A stretch of DNA of 38,143 nt, taken from positions 1-38,143 of the forward strand of contig DATLUA010000073.1 in NCBI GenBank assembly GCA_035533295.1. The letters run 5' to 3'. Position 1 is the stretch's first letter. The number at the start of each line of letters is the position of its first letter. The notes below the pieces were generated by a model. The model worked only from the letters and a program-made list of their open reading frames with translations. It made no database searches and had not been told where the DNA came from. Positions 8,168 through 15,562 of this stretch are shown here, in pieces. Source of the stretch: JAGWJU01 sp035533295 (GTDB taxonomy: Bacteria > Elusimicrobiota > Elusimicrobia > UBA1565 > UBA9628). Both the position numbers and the translations under genes were made by a program.

Positions 8168-9074
8168 CGAGATAGTCCTTCAGGAAAAGCTCTCCGGCCC
8201 GGTAGGAGCTGCGCACGAAGGGCCCGGAGGCGACGTGCAAAAAGCCCATGTCCCGCGCGCGGCGGCCGTAAGCCTCGAAGCGCCCGGGGGGGACATACTC
8301 GGCGACGGGAAGGTTTCTTTTCGCGCGGCTGGGGCGCAGGTACTGGCCGATGGTCAAAATCCGCACGCCCGCGCGGCGCAGATCGTTGAAGGCGGCCAAG
8401 ACCTCCTCCTCGCGCTCGCCCAAGCCCAGCATGAGGGATGATTTGGACGGCGTCTTGGGCGCGATGTCCCGGCAGAAGGCCAGGACATCGAGGGACTGGC
8501 GGTACGACGCGCGATGATCGCGCACGGCCGGCGTCAGACGCTCCACGGTCTCCAGATTGTGCGCCAGCACGTCGGGACCGGCCGCGGCGATGATCTCGAC
8601 GAGATCGCGGCGGCCCTGGAAGTCCTGCATCAGGATTTCCAGCAAAAGCTTGGGGTTGCGCTTCTTGGCTTCGCCGATGACGCGGGCGATATGCCCGGCG
8701 CCCTGATCCGGCAAATCGTCGCGGCAGACGGTCGTGATGACCGCGTAGTCGAGCCCCATTTCATGGAGAGTCTCCGCCAGTTTCGCGGGCTCCTCGGCAT
8801 CGGGCGCGTCCGGCCTGGCCTTGGACGAAACCGAGCAGAAGCGGCAGGCGCGGGTGCACTCGTCGCCCAGCAGCATGAAGGTCGCGGTGGCGGCGCCCTT
8901 TTGCCCGCCCCAGCATTCGGAGATGTTGGGGCAGCGCGCCTCCTCGCAGACGGTGTGCAAGTTTCGGCGGGCCGAAACCGCCTTGATGCGCGCGAAGTTC
9001 TCGCCGCCGGCGAGCTTGACCTTGAGCCAGGGCGGCAGAGGCGCCGGACGTTCCGTGGTCGCGAAATTATTCAT
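8148..9074 (-). CDS. lipA: Lipoyl synthase (radical SAM)
   Basis: A 308-residue LipA that inserts two sulfurs into the octanoyl chain on E2. The auxiliary cluster cysteines are in CEEARCPNISECWG (C-x4-C-x5-C) and the radical SAM cluster in CTRACRFCSVSS (C-x3-C-x2-C). The C-terminal SGPFVRSSYRAGE contains the conserved RSSY serine that ligates the sacrificed iron of the auxiliary cluster. The order trxB-lipA-pdhA is tight: lipA overlaps trxB by 8 bases and pdhA by 20. No Shine-Dalgarno sequence is visible before the ATG, so translation probably depends on the upstream gene. Placement with lipB makes the operon self-sufficient for lipoylating its own E2. Confidence 0.97.
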   Translation of the reverse strand: MNNFATTERPAPLPPWLKVKLAGGENFARIKAVSARRNLHTVCEEARCPNISECWGGQKGAATATFMLLGDECTRACRFCSVSSKARPDAPDAEEPAKLAETLHEMGLDYAVITTVCRDDLPDQGAGHIARVIGEAKKRNPKLLLEILMQDFQGRRDLVEIIAAAGPDVLAHNLETVERLTPAVRDHRASYRQSLDVLAFCRDIAPKTPSKSSLMLGLGEREEEVLAAFNDLRRAGVRILTIGQYLRPSRAKRNLPVAEYVPPGRFEAYGRRARDMGFLHVASGPFVRSSYRAGELFLKDYLGANHLG

Positions 9075-9993
9075 GCCCGGCCAAGAACCGCTCGGCCTCC
9101 AAGGCCGCCATGCAGCCCGTGCCCGCGGCCGTGACCGCTTGGCGATAGCGCGCGTCCATGACGTCGCCCGCGGCGAAGACGCCGGCGATGGAAGTCCGCG
9201 TCCGGTTGTCGACCGTGAGATAGCCGTTGGGCTCGGTCTTGAGCTGGCCGCCCAAAAACGCCGTGGTGGGCGCGTGCCCGATGGCGATGAAAAGGCCCCG
9301 GCACGCGAAGTCGCTTTCCTTTCCGGTCTTCAAGTTCTTGAGCTTCAAGCCGTGCACCTCGCCGTCGCCCACGATGTCGGACACGGCGGTATCCCAGAGA
9401 AAGCTGATCTTGGGATTCTTGCGCGCGCGCTCCTGCATGATTTTGGAGGCTCGTAATTCGTTTCTCCGGTGGATGACGGTCACCTTGGAGGCGAAGCGGG
9501 TCAAGAACGTCGATTCCTCCATGGCCGTGTCGCCGCCGCCCACGACGGCGATCTCCTTGCCCTTGAAGAAAAAACCGTCGCAGGTCGCGCAGGCCGAGAC
9601 GCCGTGGCCCATGAGCCGCGCCTCGGAAGGAAGCCCCAGCAGCTTGGCCGACGCGCCGGTCGCGATGATGAGCGTTTCCGCGGAGGCCTTGACGCCCTCG
9701 GTGGTCTCCATGGCAAAAGGCCTCTTTGACAAATCCACCTTGGAGACATTTTCCTGGACGATTTTCACGCCCAGGCGCTCGCATTGCTTTTTCATGCGCT
9801 CGACCAGCTCCGGGCCCATGATGGGCTCCTCGAAGCCGGGGAAATTCTCCACGTCGGAAGTGATCATGAGCTGGCCGCCCAGGCTTACGCCGCCGAAAAC
9901 CAAGGGCTCAAGGGCCGCCCGAGCGGCATAAATGGCAGCGGTATAGGCCGCGGGACCGGACCCGATGATGACGACTTTCTTGGAATAAGTCAT
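9067..9993 (-). CDS. trxB: Thioredoxin-disulfide reductase
   Basis: A 308-residue NADPH:thioredoxin reductase from the ATG at 9993. The FAD motif GSGPAAYTAAIYAARA lies at about 11-26 and the redox centre CATC at Cys135-Cys138 within GVSACATCDGFF. The NADPH motif is GGGDTAMEESTFLTRFA, and the C-terminal FAD motif is GVFAAGDVMDARYRQAVTAA. It keeps thioredoxin reduced in the cytoplasm. The possible start five codons upstream (10008) would overlap a TATAAT, so 9993 is preferred: the box at 10000-10005 lies six bases before it. It leads the lipoylation/dehydrogenase operon, an unusual first gene, and diverges from folB with only 17 bases between the two starts. Confidence 0.95.
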   Translation of the reverse strand: MTYSKKVVIIGSGPAAYTAAIYAARAALEPLVFGGVSLGGQLMITSDVENFPGFEEPIMGPELVERMKKQCERLGVKIVQENVSKVDLSKRPFAMETTEGVKASAETLIIATGASAKLLGLPSEARLMGHGVSACATCDGFFFKGKEIAVVGGGDTAMEESTFLTRFASKVTVIHRRNELRASKIMQERARKNPKISFLWDTAVSDIVGDGEVHGLKLKNLKTGKESDFACRGLFIAIGHAPTTAFLGGQLKTEPNGYLTVDNRTRTSIAGVFAAGDVMDARYRQAVTAAGTGCMAALEAERFLAGHE

Positions 9994-9999
9994 AATGGA

Positions 10000-10005
10000 A
10001 TTATA
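10000..10005 (-). promoter_or_regulatory. -10 box for the trxB-lipA-pdh-lpd-lipB operon, leaderless arrangement
   Basis: TATAAT on the minus strand with six bases to the trxB ATG at 9993. A weak -35 (TTTATC, 10023-10028) lies 17 bases upstream, inside the first codons of divergent folB. No Shine-Dalgarno sequence is present. Confidence 0.5.
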
Positions 10006-10010
10006 CAAGA

Positions 10011-10400
10011 ATGGCGCAGAGGGATAAAATCTGGATTTTGGGCGTGCGCTGCCGAACGCGCCTGGGCGTTCCGGCCCGGGAGCGCCGCCGCCCGCAGCCC
10101 ATCGAGATAGACGCCGGCTTGGAGTGCGACATCCGCCGCGCGGCCAAAAGCGACGATTTCCGCCGCGCCATTGATTATCAGAAAGCGGAACAACTCATCC
10201 GGAGCCTGGCCGAGGGACGCCCGCGGCGCCTCGTGGAGACTTTGGCCGAGGAGATCTCCCAAGCGCTGTTGCGCCTCGACGCCCGGATTGCCGCCGCAAG
10301 CGTCCGCGTCCACAAGCGTCCGGCCGCGATGCCCAAGACGCGGGAAGTCTGCGTGGAAATCCGCCGCGCCCGCCGCCGGACGCGCGCCGCGATGGATTAG
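10011..10400 (+). CDS. folB: Dihydroneopterin aldolase
   Basis: A 129-residue protein with the FolB pattern: DKIWILGVRCRTRLGVPARE with the conserved glutamate (Glu24) followed by RRRPQPIEIDAGLECD, then AAKSDDFRRAIDYQKAEQLI with the active-site tyrosine, LVETLAEEISQALL, and VRVHKRPAAMP with the catalytic lysine. It cleaves dihydroneopterin to 6-hydroxymethyl-dihydropterin plus glycolaldehyde in folate synthesis. Unusually arginine-rich for the family. No other folate gene is near. It diverges from trxB (17 bases between starts) and precedes the MsbA-like gene by 33 bases. There is no Shine-Dalgarno sequence. An epimerase or related T-fold activity cannot be excluded. Confidence 0.88.
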   Translation: MAQRDKIWILGVRCRTRLGVPARERRRPQPIEIDAGLECDIRRAAKSDDFRRAIDYQKAEQLIRSLAEGRPRRLVETLAEEISQALLRLDARIAAASVRVHKRPAAMPKTREVCVEIRRARRRTRAAMD

Positions 10401-10413
10401 CGCCGTAAAATTT

Positions 10414-10426
10414 GGGACAATGTCCC
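10414..10426. promoter_or_regulatory. Perfect dyad between folB and the ABC exporter gene
   Basis: GGGACA-A-TGTCCC, six-base arms around one centre base, just after a TAAAAT (10406-10411) and eight bases before the exporter ATG at 10434. It could be an operator at the transcription start of the exporter gene. No matching -35 is seen, so this is tentative. Confidence 0.35.
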
Positions 10427-10433
10427 GCAGCGC

Positions 10434-12173
10434 ATGAAATCCGTCAAGAGACTTATTCCTTACCTCAAGCCGTACTGGGTCCGCTTCATCGAGGCCTGCT
10501 TCGTCATGGTCGGCGTGGCGCTCCTGAGCGGCGCCATGGTCGCGATCCTTGAGCCTGCCGTCAACAACGTCCTCATCAAAAAGGACGTCCACATGGCCTA
10601 CATCATCACCGGGCTCATCCCCCTGATCTTTTTCATGAAGATGATCCTGTCCTACGCGCAAAGCTACCTGATGAGCTACCTGGGGCAGAGGATCACCCAG
10701 GATCTGCGCATGGATCTCTTCGAGCACCTGCATAAGCTTTCCATGGATTTTTTCTGGAAGAACAAGAGCGGAGAGATCATCTCGCGCATGACCAGCGACG
10801 TGCAGAACGTCCAAAACGGCCTGCGCTTCGCGCCGCTTTACCTCATCCGGGATTCCCTGACGGTCGTCGTGCTCATCGGCGTCATGTTCTTCGTTCAGTG
10901 GCACTTCGCGCTGGTGGCGCTCATCGTCCTTCCCTTCATCGCGGCGGCCCTGATCATCCTGGGCAAGAAGCTTCGCTCCGCCGGCAAGAAGAGCCAGGAG
11001 ACCATGGGAGAAATCACCCACCGGTTTCAGGAAAGCCTCCTGGGGATGCTGGTGGTCAAGATTTTTAACTACGAGGACGAGGCCATAGAGAAATTCAAGC
11101 TGGAGAACGACTCCTTCTTCAACCAGATCATGCGCTACCTGCGCGCGGACGCGCTCTCCGGCCCGCTCATGGAGTTCTTCGGCTCCATCGTCATGGCGGT
11201 CGTTTTTTACCTGGCGTGGCAGCAGATTTTCCAGGGTAAAATGACGCCCGGGGCCTTTTTCGTCTTCATCGGCTGCTTCTCCGCGGCCTACGCGCCGCTC
11301 AAGAACTTGGCCAAGCTCAACTCGACCGTCCAGCTGACGCTGGCTTCGGCCGACCGCGTTTTCGCGGTCATGGACGCGCAAACCTCCGTGCGCGAAAAAC
11401 CGCATCCGATTTTGTTTCAAAGCATCTCCCGCGGCATAGAATTCCAAGGGGTTTCTTTCCGCTACCCCGCGCGGGATGGGTGGGCCATCCAGGACCTGAA
11501 TTTGAAGATCGCCGCGGGAGAAGTCCTGGGGGTCGCCGGAGAAAGCGGCTCCGGAAAAACCACGCTGGCGCATTTGCTGCTGCGGCTCTTCGATCCGCAG
11601 GAGGGCCGCATCCTCATCGACGGCGTCGATTTGCGCGACTACTCGCTCTCGTCTCTGCGCGATCACGTGGGCTTGGTCGCGCAAGAAACCATTTTGTTCA
11701 ACGACACCGTCGCGGGCAACGCCAGCGTGGGCCGCAAGGGCGCGTCCGAGGCCGAAATTTGGAAGGCCCTGGAAGTGGCCGACGCGCGCTCCTTCGTCGA
11801 GCAAATGCCGCAGAGGCTTCACACGCCCCTGGGCGACCGCGGCATGCAGCTCTCCGGCGGCCAGCGCCAGCGCCTGGCCATCGCCCGCGCGGTCCTGAAA
11901 AACCCGCCCATCATGCTTCTAGACGAAGCCACATCGAACCTGGACGCGGCCAGCGAGAAAGGCGTCCAGGACGCGCTGGAGCGGCTTTTCCCCGGCCGCA
12001 CGGTACTCATCATCGCCCACCGGCTCTTCGCCCTGCAAAAAGCCCACCGCATCGCCGTGTTCCACTACGGAGAGCTCAAGGAACTGGGTCCGCACGCGGA
12101 TCTGGTCGCGAAGGGCGGGCTTTATTCCATGCTCTACAAGCTCCAGCAGCTCGAACCCGCCGTGCGCGCTTGA
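10434..12173 (+). CDS. ABC-type exporter, MsbA-like (fused membrane and ATPase domains)
   Basis: A 579-residue half-transporter. Residues about 1-320 form a six-helix type I exporter membrane domain (LMSYLGQRITQDLRMDLFEH coupling region, MEFFGSIVMAVVFYLAWQQI helix). The ATPase domain carries Walker A GESGSGKTT, Q-loop VAQETILF, signature LSGGQRQRLAIARA, Walker B IMLLDEATSNLD and H-loop IIAHRL. Such proteins dimerise in the inner membrane; the MsbA group flips lipid A-core or other lipids, and close relatives export peptides or drugs. The family 9 glycosyltransferase nearby is consistent with lipid A export but does not prove it. The HAD gene follows with a TGATG overlap. Confidence 0.88.
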   Translation: MKSVKRLIPYLKPYWVRFIEACFVMVGVALLSGAMVAILEPAVNNVLIKKDVHMAYIITGLIPLIFFMKMILSYAQSYLMSYLGQRITQDLRMDLFEHLHKLSMDFFWKNKSGEIISRMTSDVQNVQNGLRFAPLYLIRDSLTVVVLIGVMFFVQWHFALVALIVLPFIAAALIILGKKLRSAGKKSQETMGEITHRFQESLLGMLVVKIFNYEDEAIEKFKLENDSFFNQIMRYLRADALSGPLMEFFGSIVMAVVFYLAWQQIFQGKMTPGAFFVFIGCFSAAYAPLKNLAKLNSTVQLTLASADRVFAVMDAQTSVREKPHPILFQSISRGIEFQGVSFRYPARDGWAIQDLNLKIAAGEVLGVAGESGSGKTTLAHLLLRLFDPQEGRILIDGVDLRDYSLSSLRDHVGLVAQETILFNDTVAGNASVGRKGASEAEIWKALEVADARSFVEQMPQRLHTPLGDRGMQLSGGQRQRLAIARAVLKNPPIMLLDEATSNLDAASEKGVQDALERLFPGRTVLIIAHRLFALQKAHRIAVFHYGELKELGPHADLVAKGGLYSMLYKLQQLEPAVRA

Positions 12174-12862
12174 TGCCCGAGCGGGGCGCCGCAAAACCGG
12201 ACCTGCGCAGGCGGAAAATTTCGGCCGTCGTCTTCGACATGGACGGAGTCATCGTGGACAGCGAGCTGCAGTGGAAGCTCGCCGAGAAGGAATTCCTGCT
12301 TCACCGCGTGCCCCATTGGCGGCCGGAGGATTACCGGCGCGTCACGGGCTTGAGCCCCGCGGCTCTTTACGATTTCCTGAACGGCGCCTACGGATTGGCG
12401 GAGAGCCGGGAATCCTTTCTGGAGGACTGCGGCAGGTTGGCGGAGACGATCTACAAGACCAGGGTCTCGCTGGCCGAGGGATTTCTTGACGCCGTGGGCC
12501 GCGTCAAGAAAAGCCGCAAGCCCGCCGGCATCGCGTCGTCCTCTCCGCGCAATTGGATTGAAATGGTCCTGGAGCGCTTCAATCTGGCGCCCTGGTTCGA
12601 CGCCGTGGTGAGCGCCGACGACGTGGGCGGACGCACCAAGCCGCTGCCGGACAGTTATCTCGCGGTGTGCGCGCGCCTGGGCGCCAAGCCGGAATTCTGC
12701 GCGGCGGTGGAAGACTCCCGGGTGGGCGTCTTGGCCGCCAAAAGCGCGGGGCTTTTCTGCCTGGCGCTGCGCAACGGGGCCAACGACGATCAGGATCTTT
12801 CCGCCGCGGACGCCGAAATTACCAGCGTCGGAGACGTGCCGGAAATTCTGGGGATTTCTTAA
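12173..12862 (+). CDS. HAD-superfamily phosphatase/phosphomutase (subfamily IA, beta-phosphoglucomutase-like)
   Basis: A 229-residue HAD hydrolase starting at the ATG that overlaps the exporter stop (TGATG). Motif I is VVFDMDGVIVDSE (about 21-33) with the nucleophile and acid/base aspartates. A helical cap follows (about 40-100). Motif II is the serine in GIASSSPRN, motif III the lysine in GGRTKPLPDSY and motif IV EDSRVGVLAAKSAG. This is the PGMB/CbbY-like arrangement that acts on small phosphosugars. The true substrate is unknown. An open frame upstream reaches back to 11480 but is a shadow of the exporter. The last four bases overlap the end of the convergent FGGY kinase gene. Confidence 0.85.
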   Translation: MPERGAAKPDLRRRKISAVVFDMDGVIVDSELQWKLAEKEFLLHRVPHWRPEDYRRVTGLSPAALYDFLNGAYGLAESRESFLEDCGRLAETIYKTRVSLAEGFLDAVGRVKKSRKPAGIASSSPRNWIEMVLERFNLAPWFDAVVSADDVGGRTKPLPDSYLAVCARLGAKPEFCAAVEDSRVGVLAAKSAGLFCLALRNGANDDQDLSAADAEITSVGDVPEILGIS

Positions 12863-14328
12863 AGGCCGAAGGTGCGGCTCAGGGCCAGCTGGCGGATTAA
12901 AAAATCCTTCCAGCGCTCGCGCAGCCTGCGGGCTTCCGCGGCGCTCCGTCGAGGAAAAAAAGTCCTTTCCACCGGCGCATTCTGCAGGCGCCGGCTCCAG
13001 CGCTGGTCGTGGCGCCACAAGGCCAAGGACGCCGCGCCCAAGGCGGTGGCGTCCGGCTGGGCGATGCGTTGAACCGGAGTCCGCAGGATATCCGCTTGGA
13101 ATTGCATCAGATAATCCGAGCGCGAGACGCCGCCGGAAGCCCGCACCGCGGCTATTTTAGGGCCGGCTTTTCCCATGGCCTCGGCGATCTCCGAAATCAG
13201 GAACGCGACGCCCTCAACGCAGGCCCGGACCAAGTCGGCGGGCGTGGTTTGGGAGTCGAGCCTGACGAACGCCGCTTTGGCGCGAGGCTCCCAGAACGGA
13301 GCGCCCAGGCCGCCAAGCGCGGGCAAGAACAGCGCGCCGCTCTTGGCTTCGCGGCAGAGCCGGTCGATATCCGTCCGTTTTTTGAGCAGGCCCAAGGCGG
13401 CAATCCAGTCCAGGGCGGCTCCGGCCGCATTGACCGTGCCTTCCTCGAAATAAAAGGCTTCCCTGCCGGGAAGCGTCCAGCCGATGGAGGCCAGAAGGCC
13501 GGGGATGAGCCTCGGTTTATCGCCCGAGTTGCGCAGGAGAAACGCTCCCGTTCCATAATTCGCGATCCACGCCCCGGCCCTGCCGCCGCCCAGGCCCGCG
13601 ACCGCGGCCTGCTGATCGCCCAGGCAGGCCAGCACCGGAATTTCGCGCCCGCGGCGGTGGATGAGCCCCCAGAGCCCCGCCGAGGGCAGGATGTCGGGCA
13701 GGATGCGCCGGTCCACGCCGAAGACGCTCAAGAGGTCCTCGTCCCAGGACAGGGTCGAGATGTTCATGAGGAGGGTGCGCTGGGCCAGCGTCGGGTCGGC
13801 GGCGAAAATGGCGCCTTTGCTCAAGCGCCAGAGGATGAAGGACCCGACGGGCCCGGCCAAGAGATGGCCCGATTTGGCCAGAGCCCGGACGCGGGCGCTT
13901 TGCCGCAGGAGCCAGCAAAGCTTGGGCGCGGAGTAGTAGGGCGTAGGATAGAGCCCGGTCTTCCAGCGCCAGAATTCCGGGTTTTTTTTCAAAAGAGCCG
14001 CTTCTTCGGCGGCGCGGCCGTCCTGCCAGCTCAGCGCCGGCGCGGCGGGCTCGCCCGTGCGCGAGTCCCACAAGACGATGGTCGAGCGCTGGCAGGCCAA
14101 GGCCAAGCCCGCGATCTCGCGCGAAGCGGGAAGAGCGGAAAGGACTTTGTCGAGCGCGCGCTCCTGGGTTCGGGCGAGCTCCAGGGCGTCGTGCTCGACC
14201 CAGCCGGGCTTGGGACGCGCGGTCTTGAGCGGGAATTGCGCGCGCGCGGCCACGCGGCCGTCCTCGTCGAAAGCGAAGGCGCGGGAGCTGGAGCTTCCCT
14301 GATCCAGCGCGAGGATGAGGGGCTTCAA
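12859..14328 (-). CDS. FGGY-family carbohydrate kinase, glycerol kinase-like
   Basis: A 489-residue ATP-dependent kinase with the two actin-like domains of the FGGY family. N-terminal phosphate loop: LALDQGSSSSRAFAFDEDG. Blocks ALSWQDGRAAEE, TGLYPTPYYSAPKLCWLL, LACLGDQQAAVAGLG (with the catalytic Asp), NYGTGAFLLRNSG, LGGLGAPFWEPRAKAAFVRL and SGGVSRSDYLMQFQADIL all align with GlpK. However, the glycerol-contacting Arg-Glu pair of GlpK (Arg83-Glu84 in E. coli) reads QRSTIVLWD here, with serine in place of glutamate, so the substrate may not be glycerol. The start is a TTG at 14328 overlapping the stop of the upstream nuclease gene (TTGA), a translational-coupling arrangement. Confidence 0.83.
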   Translation of the reverse strand: MKPLILALDQGSSSSRAFAFDEDGRVAARAQFPLKTARPKPGWVEHDALELARTQERALDKVLSALPASREIAGLALACQRSTIVLWDSRTGEPAAPALSWQDGRAAEEAALLKKNPEFWRWKTGLYPTPYYSAPKLCWLLRQSARVRALAKSGHLLAGPVGSFILWRLSKGAIFAADPTLAQRTLLMNISTLSWDEDLLSVFGVDRRILPDILPSAGLWGLIHRRGREIPVLACLGDQQAAVAGLGGGRAGAWIANYGTGAFLLRNSGDKPRLIPGLLASIGWTLPGREAFYFEEGTVNAAGAALDWIAALGLLKKRTDIDRLCREAKSGALFLPALGGLGAPFWEPRAKAAFVRLDSQTTPADLVRACVEGVAFLISEIAEAMGKAGPKIAAVRASGGVSRSDYLMQFQADILRTPVQRIAQPDATALGAASLALWRHDQRWSRRLQNAPVERTFFPRRSAAEARRLRERWKDFLIRQLALSRTFGL

Positions 14329-15545
14329 AGAGGTTCAACCTTGAGTTCCGAGGTCTCGGACTTTTCCGCCAACGCGGCGAGCTTTTTCTTCACCGCGGAA
14401 TCGAGCCCGGCGTCGTCCAAGAGTTCGCGGACCTTCGGCCCGGAAGGAGCCAGGACGCGCTCGTAGAGCCCTTCGTCCTTTAAAAATTCCAGGAATTTCT
14501 TCTTGTCCGGGAACTCCCAGCGCTCGCCGGCCGCCCGGATGGCCTCGTATTTGCGCCCGAAGGCCCGCACGTAGCCCTTCTTTTCGAAGAGAGCGATGAT
14601 CTCGTCCTTGAGAAGCCGCGCTTCTTCCTCCATGGCTTTGCTCTGGGCGCGGATGTCCCCGTAGCGATCGATGAGCGTGGCGACGTCATCTTCGGCGGCG
14701 AAAGCGGCCGGAGGCGGCGCCGCGGCCGATATGCCGGCCGCGGCACTGGCGGAAAGGAAACGTTTTTCGGAAACATTTTCCGCTCCCGCCGGCGCGTCCT
14801 GCGCTTTATAAACCGGGCACAGGGGCTTGTAGTCGCACCAAAAGCATTTCTTTTCCTCCGGAGCGGGAGAAAACTCCCCGCGGGAAATCGCATCGGCCGT
14901 GGAAACGATCTTGTTCTCCAGCTTCCGGATCGCGGACGCTCCCCGGCGTTCGGCGACATGCTCGGTAAGGCTGGGGAGATGATAGAAAGAGAGACGGCAG
15001 ACTTCCGCGCCTAAAAGTTTTTCGCAGGCGAGCTGGTACATGGTGAGCTGCTCGTCGGTGGCGATGCGATCCTTCGCCAAGGCTTTCCCGGTCTTATAAT
15101 CCACGACGGAAAAGCGCCCGTCCGGCAGACGGTCCACCCTGTCGACCTTGCCGGTCACCGGCACGCCGCCCACTTCCATGTTGAAGTTGTACTCGACGAA
15201 GAGGGGGATGTGATACTCCGGCGCGTGCTTGCGGTAGAAAAGCGTCAGGATTTCCTCGCCGTTCTCCCGGTACTGCTCTTCCTGGGCCTGGTTCTTGTAG
15301 CCGGCTGAAATCCAATGCTCCTTGTAGTAGGCCAGAACCTGCTCCAAGCTCGGGGCAGGCGGCTCCTTGGCGCCGTAAAAATATTCCAAAGCCGTGTGCA
15401 CGCTCGAGCCGAACGAGAAGTAATGCTTGGGCTTTTCCGGGATCCTGTCGATGTAGCGGAATTTGTATTTTTGAGGGCACTCGTTGTAAAGCGAGATGGA
15501 CGAGTGGGAGAGGGGACGGGGCAGGTTCAGGCTTTTGGCTCCCAC
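14325..15545 (-). CDS. PD-(D/E)XK nuclease-family protein with four-cysteine cluster (RecB/Cas4-like)
   Basis: A 406-residue protein. The N-terminal two thirds match the RecB/AddB/Cas4 nuclease fold: LSHSSISLYNECPQKYKFRY with the first cysteine (Cys23), GKVDRVDRLPDG (Asp135), VVDYKTGK (Asp149-x-Lys151), QLTMYQLACEKLL (Gln-Tyr motif), and CFWCDYKPLC (Cys234, Cys237, Cys243), which together with Cys23 should bind a 4Fe-4S cluster. It would cut or process DNA ends in the cytoplasm. The last 150 residues (Ala/Pro linker, then a charged helical region) are not part of the nuclease core and I do not recognise them. No cas gene is nearby. The start is a GTG at 15545 with TATAAT six bases upstream, and the FGGY kinase is coupled downstream. 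Confidence 0.82.
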   Translation of the reverse strand: MGAKSLNLPRPLSHSSISLYNECPQKYKFRYIDRIPEKPKHYFSFGSSVHTALEYFYGAKEPPAPSLEQVLAYYKEHWISAGYKNQAQEEQYRENGEEILTLFYRKHAPEYHIPLFVEYNFNMEVGGVPVTGKVDRVDRLPDGRFSVVDYKTGKALAKDRIATDEQLTMYQLACEKLLGAEVCRLSFYHLPSLTEHVAERRGASAIRKLENKIVSTADAISRGEFSPAPEEKKCFWCDYKPLCPVYKAQDAPAGAENVSEKRFLSASAAAGISAAAPPPAAFAAEDDVATLIDRYGDIRAQSKAMEEEARLLKDEIIALFEKKGYVRAFGRKYEAIRAAGERWEFPDKKKFLEFLKDEGLYERVLAPSGPKVRELLDDAGLDSAVKKKLAALAEKSETSELKVEPL

Positions 15546-15551
15546 GCGACG

Positions 15552-15557
15552 ATTATA
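15552..15557 (-). promoter_or_regulatory. -10 box for the nuclease gene, leaderless arrangement
   Basis: TATAAT on the minus strand (15557 to 15552), six bases before the GTG at 15545 and just after the upstream lipoprotein stop at 15563. It gives the nuclease/kinase pair its own promoter inside a run of same-strand genes. The -35 is weak. Confidence 0.5.
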
Positions 15558-15562
15558 GAAAA

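Noticed and set aside
9990..11822. Long minus-strand open frame of 610 codons opposite folB and the ABC exporter
   Set aside because: It is antisense to two clearly recognised genes, has a His/Asp/Glu/Arg-rich composition typical of reading GC-rich codons backwards, and shows no domain.
11480..12172. Apparent N-terminal extension of the HAD phosphatase
   Set aside because: It lies within the ABC exporter ATPase domain in another frame; the ATG overlapping the exporter stop is the natural start.
13009..14466. Plus-strand open frame of 485 codons opposite the FGGY kinase
   Set aside because: Antisense shadow; the kinase motifs on the minus strand are complete.
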